Assembly (NCBI GenBank): GCA_002785985.1
Contig: NHNU01000006.1
Span: forward strand, 1,343,587-1,407,586
From: Microcyclosporella mali
Lineage: Eukaryota; Ascomycota; Dothideomycetes; Mycosphaerellales; Mycosphaerellaceae
Length of the DNA stretch: 64,000 bases
Direction of reading: 5' to 3'
In this document: positions 36,701-46,757 of the stretch, one piece after another
Position numbering within the stretch: position 1 is the stretch's first letter
Layout: the number at the start of each line of letters is the position of its first letter
Notes under the pieces: model-generated
What the model was told of the DNA's origin: nothing
Databases searched by the model: none
What the model saw: only the letters and a program-made list of their open reading frames with translations
Position numbers and translations under genes: made by a program

Positions 36701-36874
36701 CAGCCGTACAACCTCGGATGGGGACGGCTCTCTGGTGAAGAGTGCGAGACAGACGTGCCAGGCATCCGAGGCGTCTCGCAGCTGATTGAGAAACTCGTAT
36801 GCCTGTGCCTTCAAGCCCTGATCCGTTGTAGGGTTGAAGGCAAGTTCAATGGCGTTCTCCACCTGGGTGTCCAT
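33800..36874 (-). CDS. LOS1: Exportin-T (tRNA exportin Los1, karyopherin beta family)
   Basis: A single exon of 1024 residues, the family's usual length. The N-terminus is IELAFNPTTDQGLKAQAYEF, followed by importin-beta/Xpo1-like helical repeats throughout (DFFDEFMVLAGSDP; LRTIAKWVSWIDIWLVINER; IVQAISDLLSIKAELPVDRD). The pair KWVSWIDI and the region around RVRLRSWYLFQRFVKHLRAQ are characteristic. Known role: binds Ran-GTP and mature tRNA and carries tRNA to the cytoplasm through nuclear pores. The ATG at 36874 is the first in the frame. A frame of this length with no intron is notable beside its intron-rich neighbour. Confidence 0.94.
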   Translation of the reverse strand: MDTQVENAIELAFNPTTDQGLKAQAYEFLNQLRDASDAWHVCLALFTREPSPSEVVRLVCLEIVNSAVQTQRLDQAGLNDVRHRLMDYIRRRYGSTSAEIDTATIQNKVTQTMTYLFTALYASSWTDFFDEFMVLAGSDPTASPAATTMLLRVLSSIHDEIADVMIPRTPEEQRRSTELKDMVRARDVNKIAAIWQEILSRWRQLDLSLVEMCLRTIAKWVSWIDIWLVINERIQGALLEIAGQQGSFNSESKEARARDAAIDTFTETVGKKMQSQDKIELVIYLNLDSIVGQLVASPALSDLRNTPDYDTDLAETVAKLVNNVIFDIVKVLDTDSIDGQTRTKADRQLQNFVPYLLRFFSDEYDEICSAVIPSLTDLLTMFRRVVQRSKSSLPSHYGAILPPILDAIIAKMKYDETANWGDEDDQTDEAEFEELRKRLHVLQQTVAAVDEGLYIETLSRLVASTFTRLDSGDARPNWRDLDLALLEMHHFGELAIKNGGIYVKSRPTTEASSRLVEMMSTLVASDLASYPHPAVQLQYMEICVRYVQFFEQNPAGIPKVLQNFVTLVHSDDKRVRLRSWYLFQRFVKHLRAQLGEFAQSIVQAISDLLSIKAELPVDRDDDDGSSEGNPHSADATFQSQQYLFEAIGLVASTSNVATPTKVAIAKSVISPLSADLSSHMQAAQSGDELAALQSHHVITAIGSLANGFSDWTPGLNTGGPPPIEVSQEFVNASDSVLVTLEKLKQHSELRAAARHAFSRLLGVLGAHVLPQLPRWIEGLLSSASSNDEMAMFLRTLGQVVYGFKAEIVDILDQLLSPLFHRVFSGLSQPATGTDDEVQLKELKREYLNFVLVVLNNDLASVLVSPANQGTFDDFITSIARFSCDPTDPQSARLAFSALTKMTGLWGGPDIANLGAADNIAQPSLPGFDAFILTQFAPLPWTLISANRFSSSDAQMRSVLQEAAGLQWTILRKNGFAYQNQLQNELRTLGASDEGVQSFLVSIGGDLVGYKKFFSSFSWTGSPKR

Positions 36875-37466
36875 CACCTGCTCTTGGCTTGTGGAGTGCT
36901 GATGTTTACGCCCACTTCACAAGACATAGCAGCGCGTTATCACGCTGTAGTATGAGGGTATGCTTATTGCTGCATCCTGTGCTTCCTCTCCGCGGTTTCA
37001 GGTGCTTGGTAAGGGTGTTGGTCGTCACGGGCGGTGAGTCAGGCTGGACGTTTTGGTTCTCGCAAAGCGGAAGTGTGTTAGTGGACGTATCGCAGGCGAA
37101 ACCTAAGATGGCGGCGGCGGAGGCGAATACTCTGTCGAGCGGCGTGTTTTGAGGATGTTGTGGGCTTTGGTGTTGTGGTGTGGTTAGAAACTTAATCAGA
37201 GCACGAGACAGTGCTGCATGCCCCGCGAAAATTGGTCCCCTGGTCCCCCTCACGCACGGCTCCTTTGAGCTTATACAAGTTCGATCTTCAAGTTGCATCT
37301 CGCTATGAGGATTTAGAAGCGGACACCTGAGTACGAGTAAGGATACAAACGAAGACTCTATTGGTCGTAGCACGTGTTGTGCTTCTCACTATCTGGCAGG
37401 GTATCGCATGTCGTTTCCAAATAGCTCCTTCTTATACACAAAATTTCCACTTGTCATCACAACACA
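36875..37466. other. LOS1 upstream region
   Basis: 592 bp without a gene; promoter of LOS1 and 3' end of the membrane protein gene. A minus-strand open stretch at 36906-37373 shows no conserved-looking sequence. Confidence 0.55.
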
Positions 37467-38489
37467 TCACCGACGGTCAGGAATACTCTGCGATGTATGA
37501 TTGTCTCGGAATGGAAGTGAGCCGCCGGCGCTAGCGGTCGTGTTCACCCGCGGTGTAGGGGGAACCCCATTGAGTTGAGTGAAAGCGACTGTCCGCGGCG
37601 TCATGGGGTTCAGGCTCTGCCCGAATCCAGGTGTGTTTGGAGTCTTGGGTAGATTCAAGAACAATTCACGGTTCGCCTCGCTTCTCTCGTCTTGCGACAA
37701 GTCAGCGTTGGATGTGTACGTTGACAACTTCCTCATCTCCATGGCAGCTTGGCGATCGGCAAATCGTTCGGCCTTTTCCTTTGCGGTGGGAAATGAGCAC
37801 CAGATCGAGTAACCCAGATATACAGCGAAGAGCGCTCTGCAATCAAAGTCAGAATCGAACTCAATTGTCATACTATACGTGCGAGAAAAGGACTCACGTC
37901 ATGACTACGACCACTGCGAAGCTGGCTCTTGCCTGCATGCAGTAGCTGTAATTTCCAGGCTCGGCATAGCTACAACCTTTGCTTAGATACCAAGGAAGAC
38001 CAGGCGACGGATGGGCGAGATCGCTCATGTCAGGCCTCGATTGATTGTAGATGCTGACGCAGTACAATGCCACGAGCAGGGCGTGCACCAACACACTCAA
38101 CGCCGGTATAAAGATATGCAGAATGTACATGGCGCTCTTGGCGAGCAAGATGAACATGCTGAGAAGGGTTATGATCACATTGAACTCGGTCATACTACGA
38201 GAGAGGTCAGCATGTCTGTAGGCTGTTGTCAAGGGCGAAAGGTGCCGTACTAATGACTCCAAATGAGAGGTACGGTGGGCGTTTGCCAGTTGGCGTACGC
38301 ATACAAGATGGAGTTCGGCGCGCTGTTGAATCCCTTGTCGAAACCATTTTGCCAGAGTTTCGTGCGGTATGTGTTCGGGTGTGCAACCCCCATGAGTGTC
38401 AGACATGCGACTGTCAACGGGAACTCGACGACGAGGAGCGCGAGGAAGATCTTGGGTATGCGCCATTCGCGCGCAAACCAGACACCCAT
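37467..38489 (-). CDS. Uncharacterised four-helix membrane protein
   Basis: Exons 38251-38489 (start uncertain), 37898-38194 and 37467-37836. Both introns are GT-AG (GTACGG donor with TAG acceptor; GTGAGT with CAG), and split codons rejoin cleanly (His-Tyr-Met; Met-Thr-Ala). From the first ATG the product is 301 residues. Four hydrophobic segments: IFLALLVVEFPLTVACLTLM, NVIITLLSMFILLAKSAMYI, LSVLVHALLVALYCVSIY and FAVVVVMTALFAVYLGYSIW. The C-terminal ~120 residues are cytosolic-type, with TP-rich motifs (LPKTPNTPGFGQ, NPMTPRTVAF) that look like proline-directed kinase sites. The frame stays open upstream to 38600 and reads as sensible basic sequence (AKRARRRSAKYTLR) without an ATG, so a short upstream exon with the true start is likely. 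I cannot name the family; the four-helix shape resembles fungal MARVEL-like proteins. Confidence 0.78.
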
Positions 38490-39323
38490 CTTGGCGGTGC
38501 GCAATGTATATTTGGCCGACCGTCTCCTCGCTCTCTTTGCTTGGGGTGTGGCCGCGCGATCGGTAGGCAGGTCGTCGGATGTCGGCGGTGAATCAGCCAC
38601 GCAGATGGTATCGCTTCGTCGTCGTCGTCGTTATAGTCCGTTCGTTGTCGTCGCTGCTATCGTCGGCTCGGCCTAGACGCCGTAGGTCTTACACACATCG
38701 AAGAGGAGGAGACGGAGAGAAGTGGGTGCAGGAGAGGTGCAGAGCAGGAAGGTAAAGAGGTCAAACAGCCATAACTTACCGCGTGGAGCTCGAGTGCGCC
38801 GCAGACGGGCAGCACAGCACACCACTCACAACTGGCAGCGCAGCACATTCACGCTCACGCATGCAGGAGTGGGAGTAACCGCAGCGAAAGAGAGGGCCTC
38901 TTCAAGCGCTCTCAACCTCGTGCCCCACACGCTAGGCGCATAAGGTTGGCCAATGAAACACCTCTGCCTGAGGAGCCACAGCATGTCCAGTCTGGGTAGG
39001 AGCGGCGATCACAGGGCTTATAATGCCGACAGCAGCGTCGATCTCCAAGCAGTCAGACCTGTGACACCGGCGACGACCAAGAATAATACATGATATGTAC
39101 ATCATGAGCATGCATGCCGGCCAGGTCGACGTACCTGCGACTCTCTTTCTTTGATGACACGCAGTAATAGTATGCATCGTGGTCTCAGCTGTCAGCCAGC
39201 ATTGGCGTCTCCCATACCAAGACTCTGTTCGTTCACTCGCGAGCCATCCAAGTCCACACATACATACACGCAAGAATAGTCAACAAGTAACACAAAACGG
39301 AACTGGGGTATCTCGCATGGCGT
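38490..39323. other. Upstream region of the membrane protein gene
   Basis: May hold a short 5' exon: a GTAAGT donor near 38778 and a CTAG acceptor near 38677 exist on the minus strand. A GTC microsatellite is at 38617-38631. Otherwise no gene seen. Confidence 0.45.
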
Positions 39324-40460
39324 TCACGCGCCGGTCTTTGCTGCCTCTTCCAGGCTTCCTCGCAATGCACTACATCTGTCCTCGAATCCAGAAATGATGT
39401 CCTTGCACTCGCTTGCGCACCATCGCTTATGTACGCGTTCCTCCCAATCGCTCTTGCCCAACTCATGTCTCGCCAAGTCTGCCCGTTCCGCCTCGTGTCT
39501 GAGCTCGAGAACCATCGTTTGTGTGCTCCGGAGATGCCTGGCCGCTGCATTCGTGATTTGCTTGCCCATCTGGAGCGTGTCCGTCAATTGAGACAGTACA
39601 TGTAGGACATCGCCATTCTCCCGATCGAGTCTCTGAAACTTCTGAACAGAGTCAATGTCCGGCTGGGGCAGTTCGGTCGCCAGGGATTCGACTAGTGGAA
39701 GAGCATCCTCAACGACAGCAAGATCCAAAGGGGCTGAAAAGGCGAACATCGGGTATAGATTCTGCATCAAGGCTTGGAGGGTCTTGCTCTGGTTCGTCAT
39801 GTACGTCGTCATGCTGTTAGTCGATGTGGTCAACCGCTGGGCCGCAGCCTCCAGACTCGTCTGGTTGCCCAGGTCTTGCAGCTGCGATATTGCCCGCGGT
39901 ATGAGAGGATCGTCCGAAGTCGAGGTGTAGCTCGTCATACGCGCGACCGTGTTCATCAGGTCCTCCAGATCTGGTGAAAATCTGTCCTCACTCCGCTCAT
40001 CTTCCTCGTCGGGCGGCTTCTCACCTCCTCCAGCGAAAGGCTTCGAGAAGTTCTTCGATTGTGTATGCGCTTTGCTCTTCGAATCCCTGTACGAGACATC
40101 GATTCCCGAGTCCCGTGAGATCTCATCTTTTTCAACGCTCTCATCTGCATTCAGTGTCGCCAGTGTCTCGCCTTCCTCGTAATCCTCCTCGTCGTCGAGC
40201 TGATCGAGCTCGTCTGCTAGGTTCCCGAGCCCTCCTCCGCCCTCATGGCCCGGCGTGCCAAATTCATTGGAGAGTTGCGACGCGTTGGAGAATCTGTGCT
40301 TGTTCACTGGCGTAGCTGGACTTCGATGGTGGTTTGAGGAGAAGCTACTGGCTCTTCGCCGTAGCTGATCGCGGTAGGAATGTGAAGGACTTGGCGAGGT
40401 AGTATCGATGGGCGACATGTATTGCCGCAAAGGCGTAAGGGGCGGAGATGTGGGCTCCAT
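39324..40460 (-). CDS. Uncharacterised helical protein with disordered N-terminus
   Basis: A single exon, 378 residues from the ATG at 40460; the frame is open further up to 40643 but the added 61 residues look non-coding. N-terminal ~160 residues are disordered, Ser/Pro-rich then acidic (DELDQLDDEEDYEEGE), with RDSGIDVSY. The C-terminal ~210 residues are helical with coiled-coil-like heptads: LEDLMNTVARMTSYTSTSDD, QRLTTSTNSMTTYMTNQSKT, LQMGKQITNAAARHLRSTQ, ELRHEAERADLARHELGKSD and RWCASECKDIISGFEDRCSA. I recall similar uncharacterised proteins in other ascomycetes but no function. No membrane segment. Confidence 0.8.
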   Translation of the reverse strand: MEPTSPPLTPLRQYMSPIDTTSPSPSHSYRDQLRRRASSFSSNHHRSPATPVNKHRFSNASQLSNEFGTPGHEGGGGLGNLADELDQLDDEEDYEEGETLATLNADESVEKDEISRDSGIDVSYRDSKSKAHTQSKNFSKPFAGGGEKPPDEEDERSEDRFSPDLEDLMNTVARMTSYTSTSDDPLIPRAISQLQDLGNQTSLEAAAQRLTTSTNSMTTYMTNQSKTLQALMQNLYPMFAFSAPLDLAVVEDALPLVESLATELPQPDIDSVQKFQRLDRENGDVLHVLSQLTDTLQMGKQITNAAARHLRSTQTMVLELRHEAERADLARHELGKSDWEERVHKRWCASECKDIISGFEDRCSALRGSLEEAAKTGA

Positions 40461-41000
40461 TTGAGCGCAGTGGATCGCGGCGTAGCAATAGATGTAGTTG
40501 CATGCGCCGTCGTGTGCACAAATGTTGTCCGTGGCTAGACTTTTGGCGGAGGAGGCTAGAGTCAATACTACGTCTGGTAGAGCAGCAAGCTCTGTTGGCC
40601 GTTGGATGTAGGGGAGGGCTTCGCTATGACGCTGCGCCTTCAACCTCGCGGGTCTCGCGCCTTCTTCCTTTCACACTCACCACAGTCCACAGAGCGCCTT
40701 CGATCTCGTGTTCGCGCCGCAAGACAATGGCAGGCGTGTAGCAAGTCCTAATCACCGTACGAGTCAACAATACGTATGTACATGTATGCATTCTCGAAAC
40801 TCCTGAAAAGTGCCGGAGCCCGGGGAAGTGACCTGCATGTTACCCTGGTCGGAATGTGAACCTTGCGAAATTCGCTCCAAGAACCACAACTTAACCCGTT
40901 TTCACCCATGACAGACAATCGAACGGTAACCTCGCCTTTGATGTTACACACTCATCATTGTTGGCGACAACATTGATACACGTGGGGCGGATTTGTCATC
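40461..41000. other. Intergenic region
   Basis: 540 bp between the helical protein start and the kinase stop, both on minus. No gene seen. Confidence 0.55.
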
Positions 41001-42419
41001 TCATGCAAATTGCAACCAAGGATGCTTCAGAAGCTCAGAGGCCGAGAGTCGTTCGTTCGGATCCCATCTCAGCATACTCCGCAAGAAATCAAAAAACAGA
41101 GGAAGTCCTCCCTCCATCTCTACCCGATCTTCAAGCTGCACTCGGCTCACCTCACTGTGCTTCCAGTGCCCTAGAAGAGCTTAGTTGTGCACCTGTGTCG
41201 ACATATATGAGCCACTTACCATCCGCGTCGAAAAAGCTGGCTTGTTGAGAGCAGCGAAAGAGGAGATCCTGAGGTGGAGGACCCAAATACTGAAGCATCA
41301 ACTTGACAGCGTCAAGATCACTCTTTTGTCCAAAAAGGCGTTCCCCAAAGATGAGTTCCCAGAGCTATTCCCTCTCGTCAGCAACATTTTTTGCTCAAAG
41401 AGTACATATACTGACCAGGACGCCCAGACTCCATACGTCGATCTTGGAGTCCCAGCTAGCCCCGAGAATGACCTCGGGAGCACGGTAAGGTAGAGCTTGA
41501 ACTATGCCGTCGTGTGGCGCTGCTCCAACCTTTGCTGAACCAAGATCACAGAGTATAGGAAAAGTAAGCTCGCTCTGCCTCATTTCGCGAGACATGTAGA
41601 CGGGCGACCCGTTTGTGGATATCTTGCGAAGGCTCGGGTTATCTGTTTCAGCAGCAACAACCGACGACAGAACCTCATCTTCATTGTCAGGGAGTGTCAA
41701 TTGAATATTGTCCAACTTGATATCTATCCTTGATGCGTTAACGAAGCTGAAAGGTGAGCCTTGCAGTGTCGACCTACCAGTATGCACAACATCGTGCGAA
41801 TGGAGGAAATTCGCGGCATGCAAGAAGTAGATAGCCATCCACCGTACCTCCTCGATATGTAGACAATGCGACTTCCTCTGAGATGTGAATTCAAGAAGAT
41901 TTGGCCCAAGTGGCTGAAAAACGAAGCACTGGTGATTGTTGTTGTTTGCAGAGATGGTAAAGATGTCTTCGGCACGGCGAACGCAATACTTCCCTTGGTT
42001 TTCGGAGTCGAGTGACCTGCTGCGAAGGTACCTGAAAACGCCTGCCTCTCTCGAACCACCATTATCGGCAGTCGAAAACTTGAGCACCTTGAAAGAATTG
42101 CTAAAGATCGGATGATCAGTCGAGGCACCGCATCGAAGGACAAGGTACGATCAACACACTCCTGATCGGTACATAGCCACGTGGTAGAGCTTCTGCCAAA
42201 TCCAAGCTTGACTTTCACTGTGTACGTGTCTCGGATCACTTCCTCAAGCTTGACCGGGTAGTAATTGGAGGGTTTGTACCCCGACAGCGTTTCCTCGTCG
42301 ATTATCTCCGTTATGGATGATCTCGCGCGCAAGCTCAAAGGGGACTGCGTTGTCGACTTGAAGCGAGAACGAACCGTAGACCCCCTGAGTCCTTGGAATC
42401 TTGGACAAGGGAGGAACAT
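41001..42419 (-). CDS. SRPK-like serine/threonine protein kinase, five exons
   Basis: Exons 42160-42419, 41778-42100, 41416-41723, 41220-41364 and 41001-41170; 401 residues. Introns are 46-61 nt, GT-AG, and all keep frame. The N-terminal motif EETLSGYKPSNYYPVKLEEV precedes the Gly-rich loop LGFGRSSTTWLC, then the VAIK-like Lys (FKVLKFS), the catalytic loop VVHTDIKLDNIQL (joined across intron 2), the metal loop CDLGSAK in place of DFG, the APE motif (PYRAPEVILG) and DVWSLGVLLWELIFG. HTD and DLG are normal for SRPK relatives. The C-terminus ends ...LSASELLKHPWLQFA. This small fungal subfamily lacks the long spacer of true SRPKs; substrates are unknown, SR-type splicing factors being the analogy. 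An in-frame upstream ATG at 42509 is possible. Confidence 0.88.
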
Positions 42420-42674
42420 ATTGATGCGAATACAATGTCTGGGAAAGAGGAATAAGGAGCTGATATTTGGCTGCTCGGTCAGTGGGCTAGTCTTAGTTTG
42501 GCTATTCATCCCAGTCGCTAGAGCACTATCGCGAGTTCTCTCTTGACAACAACTATACATACCGCTTCCCTCCGTCTTCGAACCATACTTCAATCCTCCT
42601 ATGTCGCAGCTGCGCGCTACTTGAGCCACAAGGACACAGCCAAACATCCGCCGTGTTCTTTCCCCCTCCCTCAT

Positions 42675-42769
42675 CTAACCAGCTAACCCTACCACAACAC
42701 TCTGAAACTTGCGATACGCAGGTCCCAAAGCCTTCACCGTCTCTCTAGCCTTCTCCCGTCTCATAGACA

Positions 42770-42800
<31 letters not shown>

Positions 42801-43012
42801 AGAGGAAGCCTGATTCCGCGACTCTGTCATCGCAGCCTCATCTTCTCCAATCACGTACACTCGTTCCTAGTCGGCGTGATCGTTAGAATAACAACCAACT
42901 CTCTCTCCCCTCAGCGACAATCCACACCACATTTACCTACATCGCCGAGCTGTTTCCATTGCCGTCGGAGTCGCTCATACTCCACTCGGCTCGCCTGCGT
43001 CTGGGTTGACAT
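42675..43012 (-). CDS. Uncharacterised 87-residue protein, two exons
   Basis: Exon 1 is 42941-43012 and exon 2 is 42675-42866. The 74-nt intron has a GTAGGT donor, a TCTAAC branch site and a CTAG acceptor, and is phase 0. The predicted protein is helical and charged: SRVEYERLRRQWKQLGD at the N-terminus joins ERVYVIGEDEAAMTE, then a Thr run coded by a (GTC)n array (42770-42793), then REKARETVKALGPAYRKFQS. No targeting signal is clear. I do not recognise a family. The good splice consensus and a consistent frame on both sides are the main support. It sits upstream of the kinase on the same strand. Confidence 0.55.
42770..42793. repeat. (GTC)n microsatellite inside a coding exon
   Basis: About eight trinucleotide units that encode a poly-Thr tract in the 87-residue protein. 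Confidence 0.9.
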
Positions 43013-43256
43013 GTTGATCGACTTCCAAAGTGTGGATAAAAGGACGCTGCTGCTTATAATGTATTCGTCCAAGGCCCGTCGATCGTTACTCTTATACAGT
43101 AGGGATTGGGATGCAGATTCGCCTGGCAATGGGAGAGCGTGAGTGAGAAGGTCGAGGCCCGACCGAACGATGAGAATTCACTGCACTCTGGAATCTGGTG
43201 ATTGTTCAAGGACGATTTGACGCTTATTATGGTCGTGAAAGAATATGGCTGCTTGC

Positions 43257-43851
43257 TCAGTCACAGAAGGTTGTACTAGGGTGAGTTTCCCATGATGTGT
43301 CATCCCCGCGCCCTACCTTGCTGTTGTTTTCCAGCCACACGCCCTGTGTGCACATGTACTGTGTACTCTTGTCAGCTTCACGCAGTCGCCACACTGTCTG
43401 AAGACTCTTCCGGTTAACTCCTCTGAAATCGCACAACACAGCCATGTCTTTGTTGGTATCACTTTCGTGTACTGTCTCTACGTGGCCTAGCCAATGCTTT
43501 CTGACCTCATCGTCCGACATTCGAACGCCGTTCCACTATCATATGAGCCCATCTGTCCTGGTTTGGACTTGGCCGCTGCCGCAAGAAGCATGGCTTCCAG
43601 AACCACGCCGCCATCTACGGCCATAGGAGCGAAGAGTCATCCATTTTGCCAGTCGTCATGATCCATTCAGCCTGAAGACAACCTCCTGTATCTTCGCCAG
43701 CAACATGCAACCATGAATTCCCATCCCAGCGAGTCCTGTGATCGCTCCCATGCGCCCGCGCCGTCATTTCTAGAATGTGTATATGCAACACAAGTTGCCA
43801 AGTCGATGATTTTCCCGACCCTAAAGCAAAAGTAATTGAACGCCGTTTCAT
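43257..43851 (-). pseudogene. Coding-like stretch, possibly a broken or mis-spliced small gene
   Basis: Two good-looking segments lie head to tail on minus but in different frames. The 5' part (43615-43767) reads MTARAHGSDHRTRWDGNSWL, then HVAGEDTGG and SSLLWP before a TAG. The 3' part (43257-43520) reads MSDDEVRKHWLGHVETV, then AVLCDFRGVNRKSLQTVWRL and GVWLENNSK, then a GTAGGG donor and CCCTAG acceptor leading to a short last exon (YNLL, stop). A 68-nt GTAGAT...ACAG intron would join LLWP to WAHMIVERRSN, but a one-base frame change is still needed to enter the 3' part. This could be a frameshifted gene, a base error or an intron I missed. Function not recognised. Confidence 0.35.
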
Positions 43852-43869
43852 AGCACCTGTTGCCGATGC

Positions 43870-46757
43870 TCAAGGCGATACCGAGCCAGGTGACGCGCCT
43901 TTGATGTCTGAGACATCTCTACGTTTCTTCCAGAACTTGAGACCGCGAAGTCGACTCCTACTGCGTGACTGTCGGATATGTGAATCGGAACCCCTGTTGT
44001 CTAGACGCAACCTCTCTGATTCTCCGCTCGCCAATCGAGCTATTATGTGAGGGGAGTCCGGTTTAGCCCAAGCGCCAGGCGGTTCAGGTGTACTGGGTAG
44101 TGCAGCCGCAGCAGATGAAGAATGTGCACCATCCAGATCTGGACGCCAGTCTCCGCTATGCGCAGCTGTATCGTCCCCCAGCATTGCACCACTACCACTC
44201 GACTCTGGCAAGGTCCCGTCTCCTGCAGCCGCTTTTGATGATGGTTCTGCGGCAGACTCTGATGCCGATGTGGCTGAGCTGACGAGTTGAGATCTCGAAG
44301 ACGGCGCAGATTGCCATGCTGCACTCGCGGTTGGCTTCGATGTGCTTTGTCTGCTAAGCTTCAGCATGAGGAACATTCAGCAGAGAAGGCAAGATAACGA
44401 TCGCTTAGCTCCGGTAGCGAACAAGTGAAACTTACCTCTTACTCGAGCCTGGTGGCCGAGCTGGCGATGATGGCTTCCCTGTCGAAGGTGATGCTGGCAC
44501 GCTGCGAGAACCTGGACTACCCTGACTAGTAACCAAGATGGTGGTTAAACTCTCCTCTTTGCTGCCTCTCCTCGAGCCAGGATAATTCTGGTGAATCTGC
44601 CAGCTCGCGTCGGCAGAACCTCTGCGCGATCCGGCTGCAGCCAAGTTTTGCTGCGCGTATGCACTTAACTCTTGCATGTGGTTCAATGCCACGTCTTTGC
44701 TTGATCGTCGTGATGCTCCACTGACAGGCGGTAGTTGAAGGCTACTCGGCCACACAACAGGGGTGGACGATCGCTTATCGTCACTGACTGGCGCCAGTCC
44801 TGTTTGAAGGTGATGTCGCTGGTCACTGGCGGGATGCTTCGCAGGCGAGTCGAAAGTCTCGGTGCCCATATGTCCCACATGACGCTTGACTGGGGATGTT
44901 AGCGTCTGAGGTATCGTCTCCGGCACGGTAGTCGGCTCTGATTCTCGTTTGCGCATCCTCGCCTCTTCCACTTGAGTCTCCGTTACAGATCCATAGGTTC
45001 TTTCTGATTTCTTGCCGTCTCCGGTAGCCTCCCGACGGACTTTCTCGTTCGTGATTCTTTGCTCCCAGACGTCCTTGTTGATCTCAAGCTCGGGAATGGT
45101 ACATGATACGTTTGGCATGACGTCTGATAGTCCGCGAAACAACGGGAAGCCGAAGAGATTCATGAACCCTTTTTGACTCTGAGCAGCAGCAAGGAGATCC
45201 TCTTTATCAGGTGGTCCGCCAAAGAGACATGTCGGTATTTGCAGTTCTTGCTCCAGTTCGCCTTGGCGCGCAAATTCATTCATAAGAACTTTGGCCCATT
45301 GTGCAGCAATGTCGAAGGGACGAGCCACATTTGAAATGTCTGCTGCCTTGATGAGCAGCGCCATGACGAGCTCGCGAGCGTGCTCACGATCTTTAGCTGT
45401 CCAGTCATTGAGGTCTGCGTCGCTGTTGTGCACTTTCTGCGTCAGCTCTTGCAAATGGCCCATGTACTCGAAATGTCTCTGCATGTCGGTTGCCAGGATT
45501 GTCGATATCATTGTAGAACGGAAATGCGGGATTGCACCCAATGCAGGCCAGTGCCGCCGCACGATTTGGGAATACGCTGCACAGTGATAGTTCTCGAGAA
45601 CAGACTTGTCGTTATACATGCAGGCCAAATGGTGGTTGCTCGCGACCAAAAAAGCGTTGTTGACTCCGGGGTGGCCCACGTCGTGGCCGATGGCCGACAC
45701 CAGCAGAATCAATGCATCGAATGAAGAAAGTATGCGCTCAAGGGCGTTCACGTCCCTGTCCAGTTTCGTCGAATCCGCCGGTGGCGGGCATAAGCGTATA
45801 TCGCATAGAAAGCAGTAGATCGATTGTGTCACGTCCACAGCGTGTCGCCAGTTGTGGTAGTGAACCTCCCGCTCGTGTCGATACTGGCGTCTGGCTGCCA
45901 GCAAAAATGTCACCAGCTGCGATCTAGGAAGCCTGTATTGCTCAAGCTCTGGATTGCGAAGAACGTGCTCTAGCATCATGAGCGCCCCATAAGTTAGCTC
46001 GTCCATATCGAAGTCATGTGCAGGAAACTGCCATTTGCTGATGGCCTCCTCGACGGCAGATCTTCGTCGGGCCGATAGTACCTCGTCCGGCCTGTGAGAG
46101 GCGGTTTGTGGCGCCGAACGGTCTGATATGATTTTCACCAGGTTTTGAGCCATGTTCGCACCAAGCAAATGCGCGCGAGGTCGAGTGGCCTCCATTACAC
46201 GTCCGACCAATTGATTGATAGCCTCGGAACATAGTGGACTGCGGATGACGTCCAAGACACTTATTTCAAGTCCAGATTCGGCGACATAATCAGCACCAGG
46301 CCCGATAGTAGTGGCGAGCAGAGCGAAAGGCATGACTTGCTGCTGGTAGGATGCGCTCTGCACGTTCGCCAATAAGTCGCGCAAGAATCGGGATGCGCTG
46401 CTCTGCGTCTCATTGAATGTGACATCGCCGAAGTCGACCAGGACCGCTGCAGGTGTGGACTTGACGAATGCAGCAAGCCGCTCGAGGCACTCTTGAGGCT
46501 GAGAACTGACGAAGACTAGAACACATGAGTAAAGTGAATTAGACAAGAGAATATGATGCGCCGTCCTCACCTTCTCCGAAATTGCCCTGGTCCACGTCCA
46601 GCAACCTACGCACGTTGTTGTAGGCACCATGAGACAGTGCTCCAGCCTGTGGATCTAACGATGCGACAGGCGGCCTGGCCGTGGTGTAGAGCTCATTGTG
46701 GCTCAGGCCTGGGCAGTAGTAGATGACCCTACACTGCCCGGGCGCGACCTCTTCCAT
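43870..46757 (-). CDS. Class I 3',5'-cyclic-nucleotide phosphodiesterase (PDE2/PdeH-like)
   Basis: Three exons: 46571-46757, 44437-46515 (donor at 44435/44436) and 43870-44353; about 916 residues. Introns are GT-AG (GTGAGG with CTAG; GTAAGT with TTAG). The N-terminal ~190 residues resemble a degenerate regulatory domain. The catalytic domain (~residues 230-560) has YHNWRHAVDVTQ, IGHDVGHPGVNNAF (the HD metal-binding signature), LLIKAADISNVARPFDIA and a C-terminal Gln/Phe region (AAAQSQKGFMNLFGFPLF). A ~330-residue disordered tail follows, with three RRxS sites (SRRSSK, SRRGSA, SRRGSK). Known family role: hydrolyses cAMP to AMP and so sets PKA activity. The high-affinity fungal type is inferred from the signature. 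The third exon adds a Ser/Ala/Pro-rich end that stops at GSVSP. Confidence 0.93.

Noticed and set aside
41416..41778. Inactive pseudokinase because DFG is DLG and HRD is HTD
   Set aside because: Both replacements are normal in SRPK relatives; the catalytic Asp, metal Asp and Lys are present.
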